From positions 1-43,341 of the forward strand of contig NZ_JAUQOP010000041.1 of NCBI RefSeq assembly GCF_030580855.1: DNA of 43,341 nt, given 5' to 3'. The position numbers were made by a program, and so were the translations under genes. This document shows, piece after piece, positions 1 to 8,509 of this stretch. Position 1 is the first letter of the stretch; every line of letters begins with the position of its first letter. This DNA is from Pseudomonas citrullilanati. Its GTDB lineage: Bacteria > Pseudomonadota > Gammaproteobacteria > Pseudomonadales > Pseudomonadaceae. The notes below the pieces were generated by a model. That model saw only the letters and a program-made list of their open reading frames with translations. It had not been told where the DNA came from and did no database searches.

Positions 1-121
<121 letters not shown>

Positions 122-137
122 CAGGGCTTGGGGTGGA

Positions 138-992
138 TCAGCTGTGCAGCGTTTCTGCCGCGTACAGCGTGTTTTCCAGCAAGCAGGCGCGGGTCATCGG
201 GCCGACACCGCCTGGAACCGGGGTGATCCAGCCGGCGCGGGGCAGGGCGGTCTCATAGACCACGTCGCCCACCAGCTTGCCGTCTTCCTGGCGGTTGATG
301 CCCACGTCGATGACGATGGCCCCTTCCTTGATCCACTCACCCTTTACCAGGCCCGGTTTGCCGGCGGCCACGACCACCAGATCGGCACGGCCGACATGGC
401 CGGCCAGGTCCTTGGTGAAGCGATGGGTCACGGTGACGGTGCAGCCAGCCAGCAGCAACTCCATGGCCATCGGCCGGCCGACGATGTTGGAGGCGCCCAC
501 CACCACGGCATCGAGGCCGTAAAGATCCACGCCGGTGCTTTCCAGCAGCGTCATGATGCCCTTGGGGGTGCAGGGCCGCAGCAATGGGATGCGTTGGGCC
601 AGCCGACCGACGTTATAAGGATGGAAACCGTCGACGTCCTTGTCCGGGCGGATGCGCTCCAGCAGCCGGGAGGCGTCGAGGTGTTCAGGCAGTGGCAACT
701 GGAGCAGCACACCGTCGATGTTCGGGTCTTCGTTCAGACGATCGATCAGATCGGCCAACGCTTGCTGGGTGGTTTCGGAAGGCAGGTCGTAGGCCTGGGA
801 AAGGAAGCCGACCTCTTCACAGTCTTTACGCTTGTGCGAGACATAAACCTGAGAGGCAGGATCGCTGCCGACCAGGATCACCGCGAGGCCGGGCGTGCGC
901 AGGCCTTGCTGGCGGCGCTCGGTGACTCGTTGGGCGATCTGCTGGCGCAGGCTGGCGGCGATCGATTTGCCGTCGATAAGTTGTGCAGTCAT
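138..992 (-). CDS. folD: Bifunctional methylenetetrahydrofolate dehydrogenase/cyclohydrolase FolD
   Basis: Cytosolic enzyme of one-carbon metabolism that oxidises 5,10-methylene-THF with NADP and hydrolyses the methenyl product to 10-formyl-THF. The product has 284 residues, the normal FolD length. Visible family signatures are the N-terminal catalytic stretch with the YVSHKRKDCEEVG motif (active-site Lys), GVLLQLPLP, and the nucleotide-binding segment VVGASNIVGRPMA, where many homologues read VVGRS. The C-terminus carries the conserved TPVPGGVGPMT. The ATG at 990-992 has no clear Shine-Dalgarno sequence. It is transcribed away from the tRNA operon. In many pseudomonads folD also sits beside these tRNA genes and tig, which supports the call. 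Confidence 0.97.
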   Translation of the reverse strand: MTAQLIDGKSIAASLRQQIAQRVTERRQQGLRTPGLAVILVGSDPASQVYVSHKRKDCEEVGFLSQAYDLPSETTQQALADLIDRLNEDPNIDGVLLQLPLPEHLDASRLLERIRPDKDVDGFHPYNVGRLAQRIPLLRPCTPKGIMTLLESTGVDLYGLDAVVVGASNIVGRPMAMELLLAGCTVTVTHRFTKDLAGHVGRADLVVVAAGKPGLVKGEWIKEGAIVIDVGINRQEDGKLVGDVVYETALPRAGWITPVPGGVGPMTRACLLENTLYAAETLHS

Positions 993-1100
993 TGCGCGTG
1001 GTTAACCATCGAGAGGGGAAAAAAAGAGAACGCATTCTCGCATGCCGGGGCGTGAGGGCAAAGGCGCTTGGTCTGCAAATTCCCCTAACCCCTTTAATTA

Positions 1101-1150
1101 AATGAATTTTTTTTAAAAAAGAGTTGACGACCTATCAGGCCGTCTATAAC
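1101..1150 (+). promoter_or_regulatory. Probable stable-RNA promoter for the tRNA operon
   Basis: A very A/T-rich stretch (1097-1120, UP-element-like) precedes TTGACG at 1124-1129 and TATAAC at 1145-1150. The spacer is 15 nt (16 if GTTGAC is taken as the -35). The three tRNA genes follow. A/T-rich upstream DNA plus a -35 box close to TTGACA is typical of tRNA promoters. The leader up to 1273 contains a small hairpin (GAGTTG/CAACTC, about 1202-1220) that could be removed during processing. Confidence 0.6.
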
Positions 1151-1273
1151 ATTCGTCGCACTTGTCGGGCACAGCCTAGCACTGGTTAAGAAGGTGGAGC
1201 GGAGTTGGTTGTTTCAACTCGGTAAAACTGAAAGCACTTAGTTTGTAATCGTCCAAGAATACAGATTAAAAAG

Positions 1274-1350
1274 GCGCCCGTAGCTCAGCTGGATAGAGCA
1301 TCCGCCTTCTAAGCGGATGGTCGCAGGTTCGAGTCCTGCCGGGTGCGCCA
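1274..1350 (+). tRNA. tRNA-Arg (anticodon TCT)
   Basis: 77 nt with encoded CCA. The acceptor stem GCGCCCG pairs with CGGGTGC, including one G-T pair. The D arm GCTCAGCTGGATAGAGC and the T loop GGTTCGAGTCC are canonical. The anticodon loop CTTCTAA gives TCT. First gene of a three-tRNA operon. Confidence 0.97.
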
Positions 1351-1390
1351 TTAGGCAGCTTTGGCACAAGTAACGCAACAAGGCAATATG

Positions 1391-1466
1391 GTGGGCGTAG
1401 CTCAGTTGGTAGAGCACGGGATTGTGACTCCCGTTGTCGTGGGTTCGATCCCCATCGTCCACCCCA
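1391..1466 (+). tRNA. tRNA-His (anticodon GTG)
   Basis: 76 nt with encoded CCA and the standard GTGGGCG...CGTCCAC acceptor stem. The anticodon loop TTGTGAC gives GTG. D and T arms are canonical. It lies 40 nt downstream of tRNA-Arg in the same operon. Confidence 0.97.
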
Positions 1467-1474
1467 TATTCTAG

Positions 1475-1504
1475 AAGGCGCCAGATCTAACCATCTGGCG
1501 CCTT
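1475..1504 (+). terminator. Hairpin between tRNA-His and tRNA-Leu
   Basis: A perfect 12-bp stem (AAGGCGCCAGAT at 1475-1486, ATCTGGCGCCTT at 1493-1504) encloses a 6-nt loop. It is followed by TGCTTT, a weak U-tract. It could be a leaky intrinsic terminator or an RNA-processing signal, since tRNA-Leu follows only 38 nt later with no obvious promoter of its own. Confidence 0.6.
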
Positions 1505-1542
1505 TGCTTTAAAAGCTAGTGGCCACACGGGCCGCTGGATAC

Positions 1543-1627
1543 GCGGATGTGGTGGAATTGGTAGACACACTGGATTTAGGTTCCAGCGCCGCAAGGTGTG
1601 AGAGTTCGAGTCTCTCCGTCCGCACCA
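1543..1627 (+). tRNA. tRNA-Leu (anticodon TAG)
   Basis: 85 nt class II tRNA with a long variable arm and encoded CCA. The acceptor stem GCGGATG pairs with the CGTCCGC segment. The anticodon loop TTTAGGT gives TAG. Last tRNA before a strong terminator. Confidence 0.97.
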
Positions 1628-1651
1628 TACAAGTCGCTATTTAAATAGCTG

Positions 1652-1692
1652 AAAACGGCGCAGTACCTGAAAAGGACTGCGCCGTTTTTGTT
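1652..1692 (+). terminator. Rho-independent terminator of the tRNA operon
   Basis: A 13-bp perfect stem (1652-1664 with 1676-1688, AAAACGGCGCAGT and its complement) is followed by a T-rich run, TTTTTGTTTT. It stands 25 nt after tRNA-Leu. Confidence 0.9.
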
Positions 1693-2047
1693 TTCGGGGT
1701 TCTGGACCTGTCGCCGGCGCCGTTTCCGGGCGTGCGTTGGGGCGGGATCAATCACGATTGTGTTTCGTGATGATGCGCGGCATGCCCGTTGGTCTCCTTG
1801 CGGGGCAGGGATCCTGTGCATCGATCCTGCGCTTCTATATATAGGAAGCGCTGGTGCAGAGCCTTTGGTTGATCGGCTGTATGTGCAAATCGTGCGGGGC
1901 ATCACCGTCTGTCCCGCTCTTAAATTCAATGCCTGTTTCCGACCCGTTTTCAGTAGGGTGACTTCTTGAGTTTGACCTACTAGAATGCATGCCCTTGATT
2001 CTGGGGTCGGAAACGCCCGGCCAACGTCTGTGCAACGAGGAATATCC
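1693..2047 (+). other. Gap upstream of tig, no gene seen
   Basis: About 355 bases with no convincing gene. Short reading frames here on both strands lack ribosome sites and family features. A small hairpin with a TATATA centre (GCTTC...GGAAGC, 1831-1849) is present. A -10-like TAGAAT at 1981-1986 has no good -35 partner. The tig ribosome site (CGAGGAAT) is at about 2036-2043. Confidence 0.5.
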
Positions 2048-3358
2048 ATGCAAGTTTCTGTTGAAAATACTTCTGCTCTTGAGCGCCGCATGAGCATCAC
2101 CGTGCCGGCTGAGCGCATCGAGACTCAGGTCAACAAGCGTCTGCAGCAGACTGCCCAAAAGGCCAAAATCCCAGGTTTCCGCCCAGGCAAAGTGCCGATG
2201 AGCGTGATCCGTCAGCGTTACGAAGCTGATGCTCGCCAGGAAGCCGTGGGCGACGTGATCCAGTCGTCGTTCTACGAAGCCGTGGTCGAGCAGAAGCTGA
2301 ACCCGGCCGGTGCGCCGTCCGTCGAGCCTAAAGTGCTGGAGAAGGGCAAGGACCTGGAATTCGTCGCAACTTTCGAAGTGTTCCCTGAGTTCACCGTAGC
2401 CGGTTTCGACAGCATTGCCGTCGAGCGCCTGAGCGCCGATGTGTCGGATGCCGACCTGGACAAGATGCTGGACATCCTGCGCAAGCAGAACACCCGTTTC
2501 GAAGTGGCCGATCGCGCTGCCCAGAACGAAGACCAGCTGAACATCGATTTCGTTGGCAAGGTTGACGGCGAAGTGTTCGCTGGCGGTTCCGCCAAGGCCA
2601 CCCAGCTGGTGTTGGGCTCCGGTCGCATGATCCCGGGCTTCGAAGACGGCCTGGTCGGCGCCAAGGCTGGCGAAGAGCGCGTGCTGAACGTGACCTTCCC
2701 TGAGGATTACCAGAACCTGGACCTGGCCGGCAAGGCTGCCGAGTTCACCGTGACCGTCAACAGCGTTTCCGAGCCGAAGCTGCCTGAGCTGAACGAAGAG
2801 TTCTTCGCCCAGTTCGGTATCAAGGAAACCGGCCTCGAAGGTTTCCGCGCCGAAGTGCGCAAGAACATGGAGCGTGAGCTGCGCCAGGCCATCAAGTCCA
2901 AGGTCAAGAACCAGGTCATGGACGGTCTGCTGGCTTCCAACCCGATCGAAGTGCCAAAGGCCCTGCTGGACAACGAAGTGAACCGTCTGCGCGTGCAGGC
3001 CGTCCAGCAGTTCGGTGGCAACATCAAGCCGGACCAGCTGCCGGCCGAGTTGTTCGAGGAGCAAGCCAAGCGCCGCGTCGTGCTGGGCCTGATCGTCGCC
3101 GAAGTGGTCAAGCAGTTCGAACTCAAGCCTGACGAAACCCGCGTTCGCGAGCTGATCCAGGAAATGGCCTCGGCCTACCAGGAGCCTGAGCAAGTCGTGT
3201 CCTGGTACTACAAGAACGAGCAGCAACTGAACGAAGTCCGTTCGGTTGTGCTGGAAGAACAAGTTGTGGATACTGTTCTGCAGAAAGCTAGCGTGACCGA
3301 TAAAGCGGTCTCTTACGAAGAAGCGGTCAAGCCGGTGGAAGCTCCACAAGCCGATTGA
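2048..3358 (+). CDS. tig: Trigger factor, ribosome-associated chaperone and prolyl isomerase
   Basis: Binds nascent chains at the ribosomal exit tunnel and helps folding; the middle domain is an FKBP-type peptidyl-prolyl isomerase. The product is 436 residues, the normal length. The N-terminal ribosome-binding domain contains GFRPGKVP (roughly residues 44-51), the signature for docking on ribosomal protein L23. The PPIase domain follows at about 150-240, then the helical C-terminal cradle. The start at 2048 is chosen over an in-frame ATG at 1985 because a GAGGAAT ribosome site precedes it and the protein then begins MQVSVENTS, as family members do. It heads the tig-clpP-clpX-lon block, each gene with its own intergenic hairpin. 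Confidence 0.97.
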   Translation: MQVSVENTSALERRMSITVPAERIETQVNKRLQQTAQKAKIPGFRPGKVPMSVIRQRYEADARQEAVGDVIQSSFYEAVVEQKLNPAGAPSVEPKVLEKGKDLEFVATFEVFPEFTVAGFDSIAVERLSADVSDADLDKMLDILRKQNTRFEVADRAAQNEDQLNIDFVGKVDGEVFAGGSAKATQLVLGSGRMIPGFEDGLVGAKAGEERVLNVTFPEDYQNLDLAGKAAEFTVTVNSVSEPKLPELNEEFFAQFGIKETGLEGFRAEVRKNMERELRQAIKSKVKNQVMDGLLASNPIEVPKALLDNEVNRLRVQAVQQFGGNIKPDQLPAELFEEQAKRRVVLGLIVAEVVKQFELKPDETRVRELIQEMASAYQEPEQVVSWYYKNEQQLNEVRSVVLEEQVVDTVLQKASVTDKAVSYEEAVKPVEAPQAD

Positions 3359-3383
3359 TTGCTTTGCGGTAGGAAATACACAC

Positions 3384-3411
3384 CATAAGCCAGCCTTCGC
3401 GCTGGCTTATG
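3384..3411 (+). terminator. Hairpin between tig and clpP
   Basis: A perfect 11-bp stem CATAAGCCAGC (3384-3394) / GCTGGCTTATG (3401-3411) has a CTTCGC loop. It lacks a U-tract, so it may act as an attenuator or mRNA stabiliser rather than a full stop. Confidence 0.6.
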
Positions 3412-3450
3412 CGTATTCAAGACATAACTATTTGGGAGTGACTGCGAGAC

Positions 3451-4092
3451 ATGTCCCGCAATTCTTTTTATCAGCAGAGCTCTGACATCCAAGCCGCAGG
3501 CGGCCTGGTCCCGATGGTTATCGAGCAGTCCGCCCGTGGCGAACGTGCCTATGACATCTACTCGCGTCTGCTCAAGGAACGCGTCATCTTCCTGATCGGC
3601 CCCGTCGAAGACTACATGGCCAACCTGGTCGCGGCGCAGCTGTTGTTCCTTGAAGCGGAAAACCCGGACAAGGATATCCATCTGTATATCAACTCCCCTG
3701 GCGGTTCCGTGACGGCGGGCATGTCGATCTACGACACCATGCAGTTCATCAAGCCGGACGTTTCCACCATCTGCATCGGCCAGGCCTGCAGCATGGGCGC
3801 GTTCCTGCTCGCCGGTGGCGCAGCGGGCAAGCGTCACTGCCTGCCGAACTCGCGCATGATGATTCACCAGCCATTGGGCGGTTTCCAGGGCCAGGCGTCG
3901 GACATCGACATCCATGCCAAGGAAATCCTCCATATTCGTTCGCGCCTCAATTCGCTGCTGGCCCATCACACCGGCCAGAGCCTCGAAACCATTGAGCGTG
4001 ACACCGAGCGTGACAACTTCATGAGCGCCGAGCGTGCCGCCGAATACGGCCTGATCGACTCGGTGATCAACAAGCGTCAAATGCCTGCCTAA
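3451..4092 (+). CDS. clpP: ATP-dependent Clp protease proteolytic subunit ClpP
   Basis: Serine peptidase that forms a double-heptamer barrel and degrades substrates unfolded by ClpX or ClpA in the cytosol. The product has 213 residues, the family norm. The catalytic triad is visible: Ser114 in GQACSMGA, His139 in MIHQPLGG, and Asp188 in the ERDTERDNF segment. The N-terminal residues before about position 15 would be the self-processed propeptide. The start has a GGGAGTG ribosome site about 12 nt upstream. clpX follows after 107 nt, the standard arrangement. Confidence 0.98.
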   Translation: MSRNSFYQQSSDIQAAGGLVPMVIEQSARGERAYDIYSRLLKERVIFLIGPVEDYMANLVAAQLLFLEAENPDKDIHLYINSPGGSVTAGMSIYDTMQFIKPDVSTICIGQACSMGAFLLAGGAAGKRHCLPNSRMMIHQPLGGFQGQASDIDIHAKEILHIRSRLNSLLAHHTGQSLETIERDTERDNFMSAERAAEYGLIDSVINKRQMPA

Positions 4093-4130
4093 GCCGCTCA
4101 AAATGCAGGTGGTTGGGATGACCGGCCGCC

Positions 4131-4152
4131 TGCGGGCTTGAAAAAGCCCGCA
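4131..4152 (+). terminator. Hairpin between clpP and clpX
   Basis: TGCGGGCTT (4131-4139) pairs with AAGCCCGCA (4144-4152) around a 4-nt loop. It is followed only by mixed sequence (ATTGCCTTC), so it is probably a partial terminator setting the clpP to clpX ratio. Confidence 0.55.
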
Positions 4153-4199
4153 ATTGCCTTCATCTTGTGTTGCAAGCCTATCGGATTTGGATCGATCGA

Positions 4200-5483
4200 A
4201 TGACTGACACCCGCAACGGCGAGGACAACGGCAAACTGCTCTATTGCTCCTTCTGTGGCAAAAGCCAGCATGAAGTACGCAAATTGATTGCCGGCCCCTC
4301 GGTCTTCATTTGCGACGAGTGCGTCGACCTGTGCAATGACATCATCCGCGAGGAGGTGCAGGAAGCCCAGGCCGAGAGCAGCGCGCATAAGTTGCCTTCG
4401 CCTAAAGAAATCAGCGGCATCCTTGACCAGTATGTAATTGGTCAGGAGCGTGCGAAAAAGGTACTGGCCGTAGCGGTGTACAACCACTACAAGCGCCTGA
4501 ACCAGCGTGACAAGAAGAATGACGAGGTCGAACTCGGCAAGAGCAACATCCTGCTGATCGGCCCGACAGGTTCGGGCAAGACCCTGCTTGCCGAAACCCT
4601 GGCGCGCTTGCTGAACGTTCCGTTCACCATTGCCGACGCAACCACGCTGACCGAAGCGGGTTACGTTGGCGAAGACGTCGAGAACATCATTCAGAAGTTG
4701 CTGCAGAAGTGCGACTACGATGTGGAAAAGGCCCAGATGGGCATTGTCTACATCGACGAAATCGACAAGATTTCCCGCAAGTCCGACAACCCGTCCATCA
4801 CCCGGGATGTTTCCGGCGAGGGCGTGCAGCAGGCCTTGCTCAAGTTGATCGAAGGCACGGTCGCTTCCGTTCCGCCCCAGGGTGGCCGCAAGCATCCGCA
4901 GCAGGAATTCCTGCAGGTCGACACCCGTAACATCCTGTTCATCTGCGGCGGTGCGTTCTCCGGCCTGGAAAAGGTCATCCAGAACCGTTCCACCCGCGGC
5001 GGCATTGGTTTCAACGCCGAAGTGCGGAGTAAGGAAGAGGGCAAGAAGGTCGGTGAGTCCCTGCGTGAAGTCGAACCTGACGATCTGGTCAAGTTCGGCC
5101 TGATCCCGGAGTTCGTCGGTCGCCTGCCAGTCCTGGCAACGCTGGACGAGCTGGATGAGGCGGCTCTGATGCAGATCCTGACCGAGCCGAAGAACGCCCT
5201 GACCAAGCAGTACGCCAAGCTGTTCGAAATGGAAGGTGTAGACCTGGAGTTCCGTTCCGACGCGCTGAAATCGGTCGCCAAGCGTGCCCTGGAGCGCAAG
5301 ACCGGGGCTCGTGGGTTGCGTTCGATCCTGGAAGGCGTGTTGCTCGACACGATGTACGAGATCCCCTCGCAATCCGAGGTGAGTAAAGTCGTGATCGACG
5401 AAAGCGTCATCGAAGGCAAGTCCAAGCCACTGTATATCTACGAAAACAGTGAGCCGGCTGCCAAGGCCGCACCGGACGCCTAG
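4200..5483 (+). CDS. clpX: ATP-dependent Clp protease ATP-binding subunit ClpX
   Basis: AAA+ unfoldase that selects substrates, unfolds them and feeds them to ClpP. The product is 427 residues. The N-terminal zinc-binding domain has Cys16, Cys19, Cys38 and Cys41. Walker A is GPTGSGKT with Lys127. Walker B is IVYIDEIDK. The pore loop GYVGED and the RGGIGF tripeptide loop that docks on ClpP are both present. The start at 4200 is preferred over an in-frame ATG at 4167 because the protein then begins MTDTRNGED directly before the zinc finger, as in other pseudomonads; the ribosome site is weak. Complete and apparently functional. Confidence 0.97.
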   Translation: MTDTRNGEDNGKLLYCSFCGKSQHEVRKLIAGPSVFICDECVDLCNDIIREEVQEAQAESSAHKLPSPKEISGILDQYVIGQERAKKVLAVAVYNHYKRLNQRDKKNDEVELGKSNILLIGPTGSGKTLLAETLARLLNVPFTIADATTLTEAGYVGEDVENIIQKLLQKCDYDVEKAQMGIVYIDEIDKISRKSDNPSITRDVSGEGVQQALLKLIEGTVASVPPQGGRKHPQQEFLQVDTRNILFICGGAFSGLEKVIQNRSTRGGIGFNAEVRSKEEGKKVGESLREVEPDDLVKFGLIPEFVGRLPVLATLDELDEAALMQILTEPKNALTKQYAKLFEMEGVDLEFRSDALKSVAKRALERKTGARGLRSILEGVLLDTMYEIPSQSEVSKVVIDESVIEGKSKPLYIYENSEPAAKAAPDA

Positions 5484-5505
5484 GCGTCCCGCTGCCGAAA
5501 TAAAG

Positions 5506-5532
5506 AAGGGGCCTTCGGGCCCCTTTGCTTTT
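5506..5532 (+). terminator. Rho-independent terminator after clpX
   Basis: AAGGGGCC (5506-5513), tetraloop TTCG, GGCCCCTT (5518-5525), then TGCTTTT. Stable UUCG-type loop and a T-rich tail. Confidence 0.88.
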
Positions 5533-5557
5533 AGCGCGTTTTAGACGTGTCTTAGCG

Positions 5558-5586
5558 CTTGTTTTTTTTCAAGGCTGCCCCCATCT
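5558..5586 (+). promoter_or_regulatory. Candidate sigma32 (heat-shock) promoter of lon
   Basis: CTTGTTT (5558-5564) and CCCCATCT (5579-5586) are separated by 14 nt. The heat-shock consensus is CTTGAAA, 13-17 nt, CCCCATNT. The -10 match is complete and the -35 matches at CTTG. It lies about 60 nt upstream of the lon start, and lon is a classical heat-shock gene, so the position fits. Confidence 0.6.
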
Positions 5587-5644
5587 TGGTTTCAAGCTTA
5601 CTTCCATCTGTTTCCGGCCCTAGGGCCGCCGTAGAGGCGAAATC

Positions 5645-8041
5645 ATGAAGACAACCATCGAATTGCCTCTCCTGCCATTGCGCGATGTCGTGGTGTATCC
5701 GCACATGGTTATCCCGCTGTTCGTGGGGCGCGAGAAGTCTATCGAAGCCCTCGAGGCCGCGATGACGGGTGATAAGCAGATCCTCCTGCTGGCTCAGAGG
5801 AACCCTGCCGACGATGATCCCGGCGAAGACGCACTTTATCGCGTAGGTACGGTTGCAACGGTCCTGCAACTGCTCAAGCTGCCTGATGGCACCGTCAAGG
5901 TCCTGGTCGAGGGCGAGCAGCGCGGTACGGTCGAGCGTTTCAGCGAAGTGGACGGTCACTGTCGTGCAGAGGTGTCGCTGATCGAAGAGGTCGATGCCCC
6001 CGAGCGCGAATCGGAGGTGTTTGTCCGCAGCCTGCTGTCCCAGTTCGAGCAATACGTGCAGTTGGGCAAGAAGGTGCCTGCCGAGGTCCTGTCGTCGCTG
6101 AACAGCATCGACGAGCCTGGGCGGCTGGTGGATACGATGGCGGCCCACATGGCCCTCAAGATCGAGCAGAAGCAGGAAATCCTCGAGATCGTCGACCTGT
6201 CGGCCCGTGTCGAGCACGTGCTGGCGTTGCTCGACGGTGAAATCGACCTGTTGCAGGTCGAGAAGCGCATTCGTGGCCGCGTCAAGAAGCAAATGGAGCG
6301 CAGCCAGCGCGAGTACTACCTGAATGAGCAGATGAAGGCCATTCAGAAAGAGTTGGGCGATGGCGACGAAGGCCACAATGAAATCGAAGAGCTGAAAAAG
6401 CGCATCGATGCCGCCGGCCTCCCGAAAGACGCACTGGCCAAGGCCCAGGCTGAGCTGAACAAGCTCAAGCAGATGTCGCCGATGTCCGCCGAAGCCACCG
6501 TGGTGCGCTCCTACATCGACTGGTTGGTGCAGGTGCCATGGAAAGCCCAGAGCAAGGTGCGCCTGGACCTGGCGCGTGCCGAGGACATCCTCGACGCCGA
6601 CCATTACGGCCTCGAAGAGGTCAAGGAACGTATCCTCGAATACCTCGCCGTGCAAAAGCGCGTGAAGAAGATTCGTGGCCCGGTCTTGTGCCTGGTCGGT
6701 CCTCCCGGGGTGGGCAAGACCTCCTTGGCCGAGTCGATCGCCCACGCCACCAACCGCAAATTCGTCCGCATGGCCCTCGGCGGCGTGCGCGACGAGGCGG
6801 AAATCCGTGGTCATCGCCGCACCTACATCGGTTCGATGCCAGGAAGATTGATTCAAAAGATGACAAAGGTGGGCGTGCGCAACCCGCTGTTCCTTCTGGA
6901 CGAAATCGACAAGATGGGCAGCGACATGCGCGGCGATCCGGCCTCTGCGTTGCTCGAAGTGCTCGATCCTGAGCAGAACCATAACTTCAACGACCACTAC
7001 CTGGAGGTCGACTACGACCTGTCGGATGTGATGTTCCTCTGCACCTCCAACTCCATGAACATCCCGCCAGCGTTGCTGGACCGGATGGAGGTGATTCGTC
7101 TGCCGGGCTACACCGAGGACGAGAAGATCAACATCGCCGTGAAGTACCTGTCGCCCAAGCAGATCCAGGCCAACGGCCTGAAGAAGGGCGAGCTGGAGTT
7201 CGACGAGGAAGCGATCCGCGACATCATTCGCTACTACACCCGGGAAGCCGGCGTGCGTGGCCTGGAGCGCCAGATTGCCAAGGTCTGCCGCAAGGCGGTC
7301 AAGGAGCATGCGCTGGAAAAACGCTTCGCGGTCAAGGTCACGTCGGACCTGCTGGAACACTTCCTGGGCGTGCGCAAGTTCAAGTACGGACTGGCCGAGC
7401 AGCAGGACCAGATCGGCCAGGTGACCGGCCTGGCCTGGACTCAGGTCGGTGGCGAGTTGCTGACCATCGAGGCGGCCGTGGTACCGGGCAAGGGGCAATT
7501 GATCAAGACCGGTTCCCTGGGCGACGTGATGGTCGAGTCGATCACGGCGGCGCTGACGGTGGTGCGCAGCCGTGCCCGCAGCCTGGGCATACCCCTGGAC
7601 TTCCACGAGAAGCGCGACACCCACATCCACATGCCTGAAGGGGCGACGCCCAAGGACGGCCCGAGTGCCGGCGTGGGCATGTGCACGGCGCTGGTGTCGG
7701 CGCTGACCGGAATCCCGGTGCGAGCCGATGTGGCCATGACGGGTGAAATCACCTTGCGCGGCCAGGTGCTGGCGATCGGTGGCTTGAAGGAAAAACTGCT
7801 GGCGGCACACCGTGGCGGGATCAAGATCGTGATCATTCCTGAAGAGAATGTCCGCGACCTGAAGGAAATTCCTGACAACATTAAGCAGGATCTTCAGATC
7901 AAACCGGTTAAATGGATTGACGAGGTCCTGCAAATTGCGCTGCAATACGCGCCGGAGCCCTTGCCGGATGTGGCTCCGGAGATAGTCGCGAAGGACGAAA
8001 AGCGCGAGTCTGACTCTAAGGAAAGAATTAGCACGCATTAA
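5645..8041 (+). CDS. lon: ATP-dependent protease Lon (La)
   Basis: Homohexameric cytosolic AAA+ serine protease that degrades misfolded and regulatory proteins. The product has 798 residues. The N-terminal LON substrate-binding domain begins at about residue 8 (LPLLPLRDVVVYPHM). A coiled-coil helical region leads to Walker A GPPGVGKTS (Lys358). The C-terminal protease domain has the Ser-Lys dyad: Ser674 in DGPSAGVG and Lys717 in GGLKEKLLAA. The ATG follows an AGAGGCG ribosome site. A sigma32-type promoter is placed just upstream and a clpX terminator precedes that, so lon is probably transcribed on its own and induced by heat. No unusual residues seen. Confidence 0.98.
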   Translation: MKTTIELPLLPLRDVVVYPHMVIPLFVGREKSIEALEAAMTGDKQILLLAQRNPADDDPGEDALYRVGTVATVLQLLKLPDGTVKVLVEGEQRGTVERFSEVDGHCRAEVSLIEEVDAPERESEVFVRSLLSQFEQYVQLGKKVPAEVLSSLNSIDEPGRLVDTMAAHMALKIEQKQEILEIVDLSARVEHVLALLDGEIDLLQVEKRIRGRVKKQMERSQREYYLNEQMKAIQKELGDGDEGHNEIEELKKRIDAAGLPKDALAKAQAELNKLKQMSPMSAEATVVRSYIDWLVQVPWKAQSKVRLDLARAEDILDADHYGLEEVKERILEYLAVQKRVKKIRGPVLCLVGPPGVGKTSLAESIAHATNRKFVRMALGGVRDEAEIRGHRRTYIGSMPGRLIQKMTKVGVRNPLFLLDEIDKMGSDMRGDPASALLEVLDPEQNHNFNDHYLEVDYDLSDVMFLCTSNSMNIPPALLDRMEVIRLPGYTEDEKINIAVKYLSPKQIQANGLKKGELEFDEEAIRDIIRYYTREAGVRGLERQIAKVCRKAVKEHALEKRFAVKVTSDLLEHFLGVRKFKYGLAEQQDQIGQVTGLAWTQVGGELLTIEAAVVPGKGQLIKTGSLGDVMVESITAALTVVRSRARSLGIPLDFHEKRDTHIHMPEGATPKDGPSAGVGMCTALVSALTGIPVRADVAMTGEITLRGQVLAIGGLKEKLLAAHRGGIKIVIIPEENVRDLKEIPDNIKQDLQIKPVKWIDEVLQIALQYAPEPLPDVAPEIVAKDEKRESDSKERISTH

Positions 8042-8065
8042 TACGCATTTGCCTGGGGGGCTTCC

Positions 8066-8095
8066 TTGACAGTTTTTTAGAGCCCTTGTTATAAA
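8066..8095 (+). promoter_or_regulatory. Strong sigma70 promoter of hupB
   Basis: TTGACA (8066-8071) is a perfect -35. TATAAA (8090-8095) lies 18 nt on, or TTATAA (8089-8094) at 17 nt. It ends about 95 nt before the hupB start, which suits an abundant nucleoid protein. Confidence 0.85.
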
Positions 8096-8189
8096 GCGGC
8101 TCTTAAGTGTCTGCAGGCCATTCAGCACTCGTTTTTGCTTTCACCAAAAAAACTTAGAATCATCTCAAATAGATATAAGGGGACTTAGA

Positions 8190-8462
8190 GTGAACAAGTC
8201 GGAACTGATTGATGCTATCGCTGCATCCGCTGATATCCCGAAAGCTGCTGCTGGCCGTGCGCTGGACGCTGTAATCGAATCCGTCACTGGCGCTCTGAAG
8301 GCTGGCGACTCCGTTGTTCTGGTGGGTTTCGGTACCTTCTCCGTGACTGATCGTCCAGCTCGTACCGGTCGCAACCCGCAGACCGGCAAGACACTGGAAA
8401 TCCCCGCTGCCAAGAAGCCAGGCTTCAAGGCCGGTAAAGCGCTGAAAGAAGCCGTTAACTAA
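8190..8462 (+). CDS. hupB: DNA-binding protein HU-beta
   Basis: Small histone-like protein that bends DNA and organises the nucleoid. The product has 90 residues, the exact HU length. It begins MNKSELIDAIA. The DNA-contacting arm carries the GFGTFSV and RTGRNPQTGK signatures (about residues 46-63). The start codon is GTG at 8190, chosen because AAGGGGA lies 6-8 nt upstream and the protein aligns from residue 1. Its strong promoter is at 8066-8095. Downstream lies a tRNA-like sequence and a terminator before ppiD. Confidence 0.98.
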   Translation: MNKSELIDAIAASADIPKAAAGRALDAVIESVTGALKAGDSVVLVGFGTFSVTDRPARTGRNPQTGKTLEIPAAKKPGFKAGKALKEAVN

Positions 8463-8509
8463 GGTTTCGTTGAGTTTATCCGGGTCGGGGTCATGCCTGG
8501 CTTGGCAGC

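Noticed and set aside
1361..1381. Sigma54-like TTGGCAC between tRNA-Arg and tRNA-His
   Set aside because: The -12 GC element is not at the required spacing, and the position is inside a tRNA operon.
1576..2118. Open frames on both strands over the tRNA-Leu to tig gap
   Set aside because: They run through tRNA-Leu or the terminator and have no ribosome site or recognisable product.
5552..8128. 858-codon open frame antisense to lon
   Set aside because: It mirrors the lon codon pattern in a GC-rich genome, lacks a ribosome site and any family features, and Lon is intact on the other strand.
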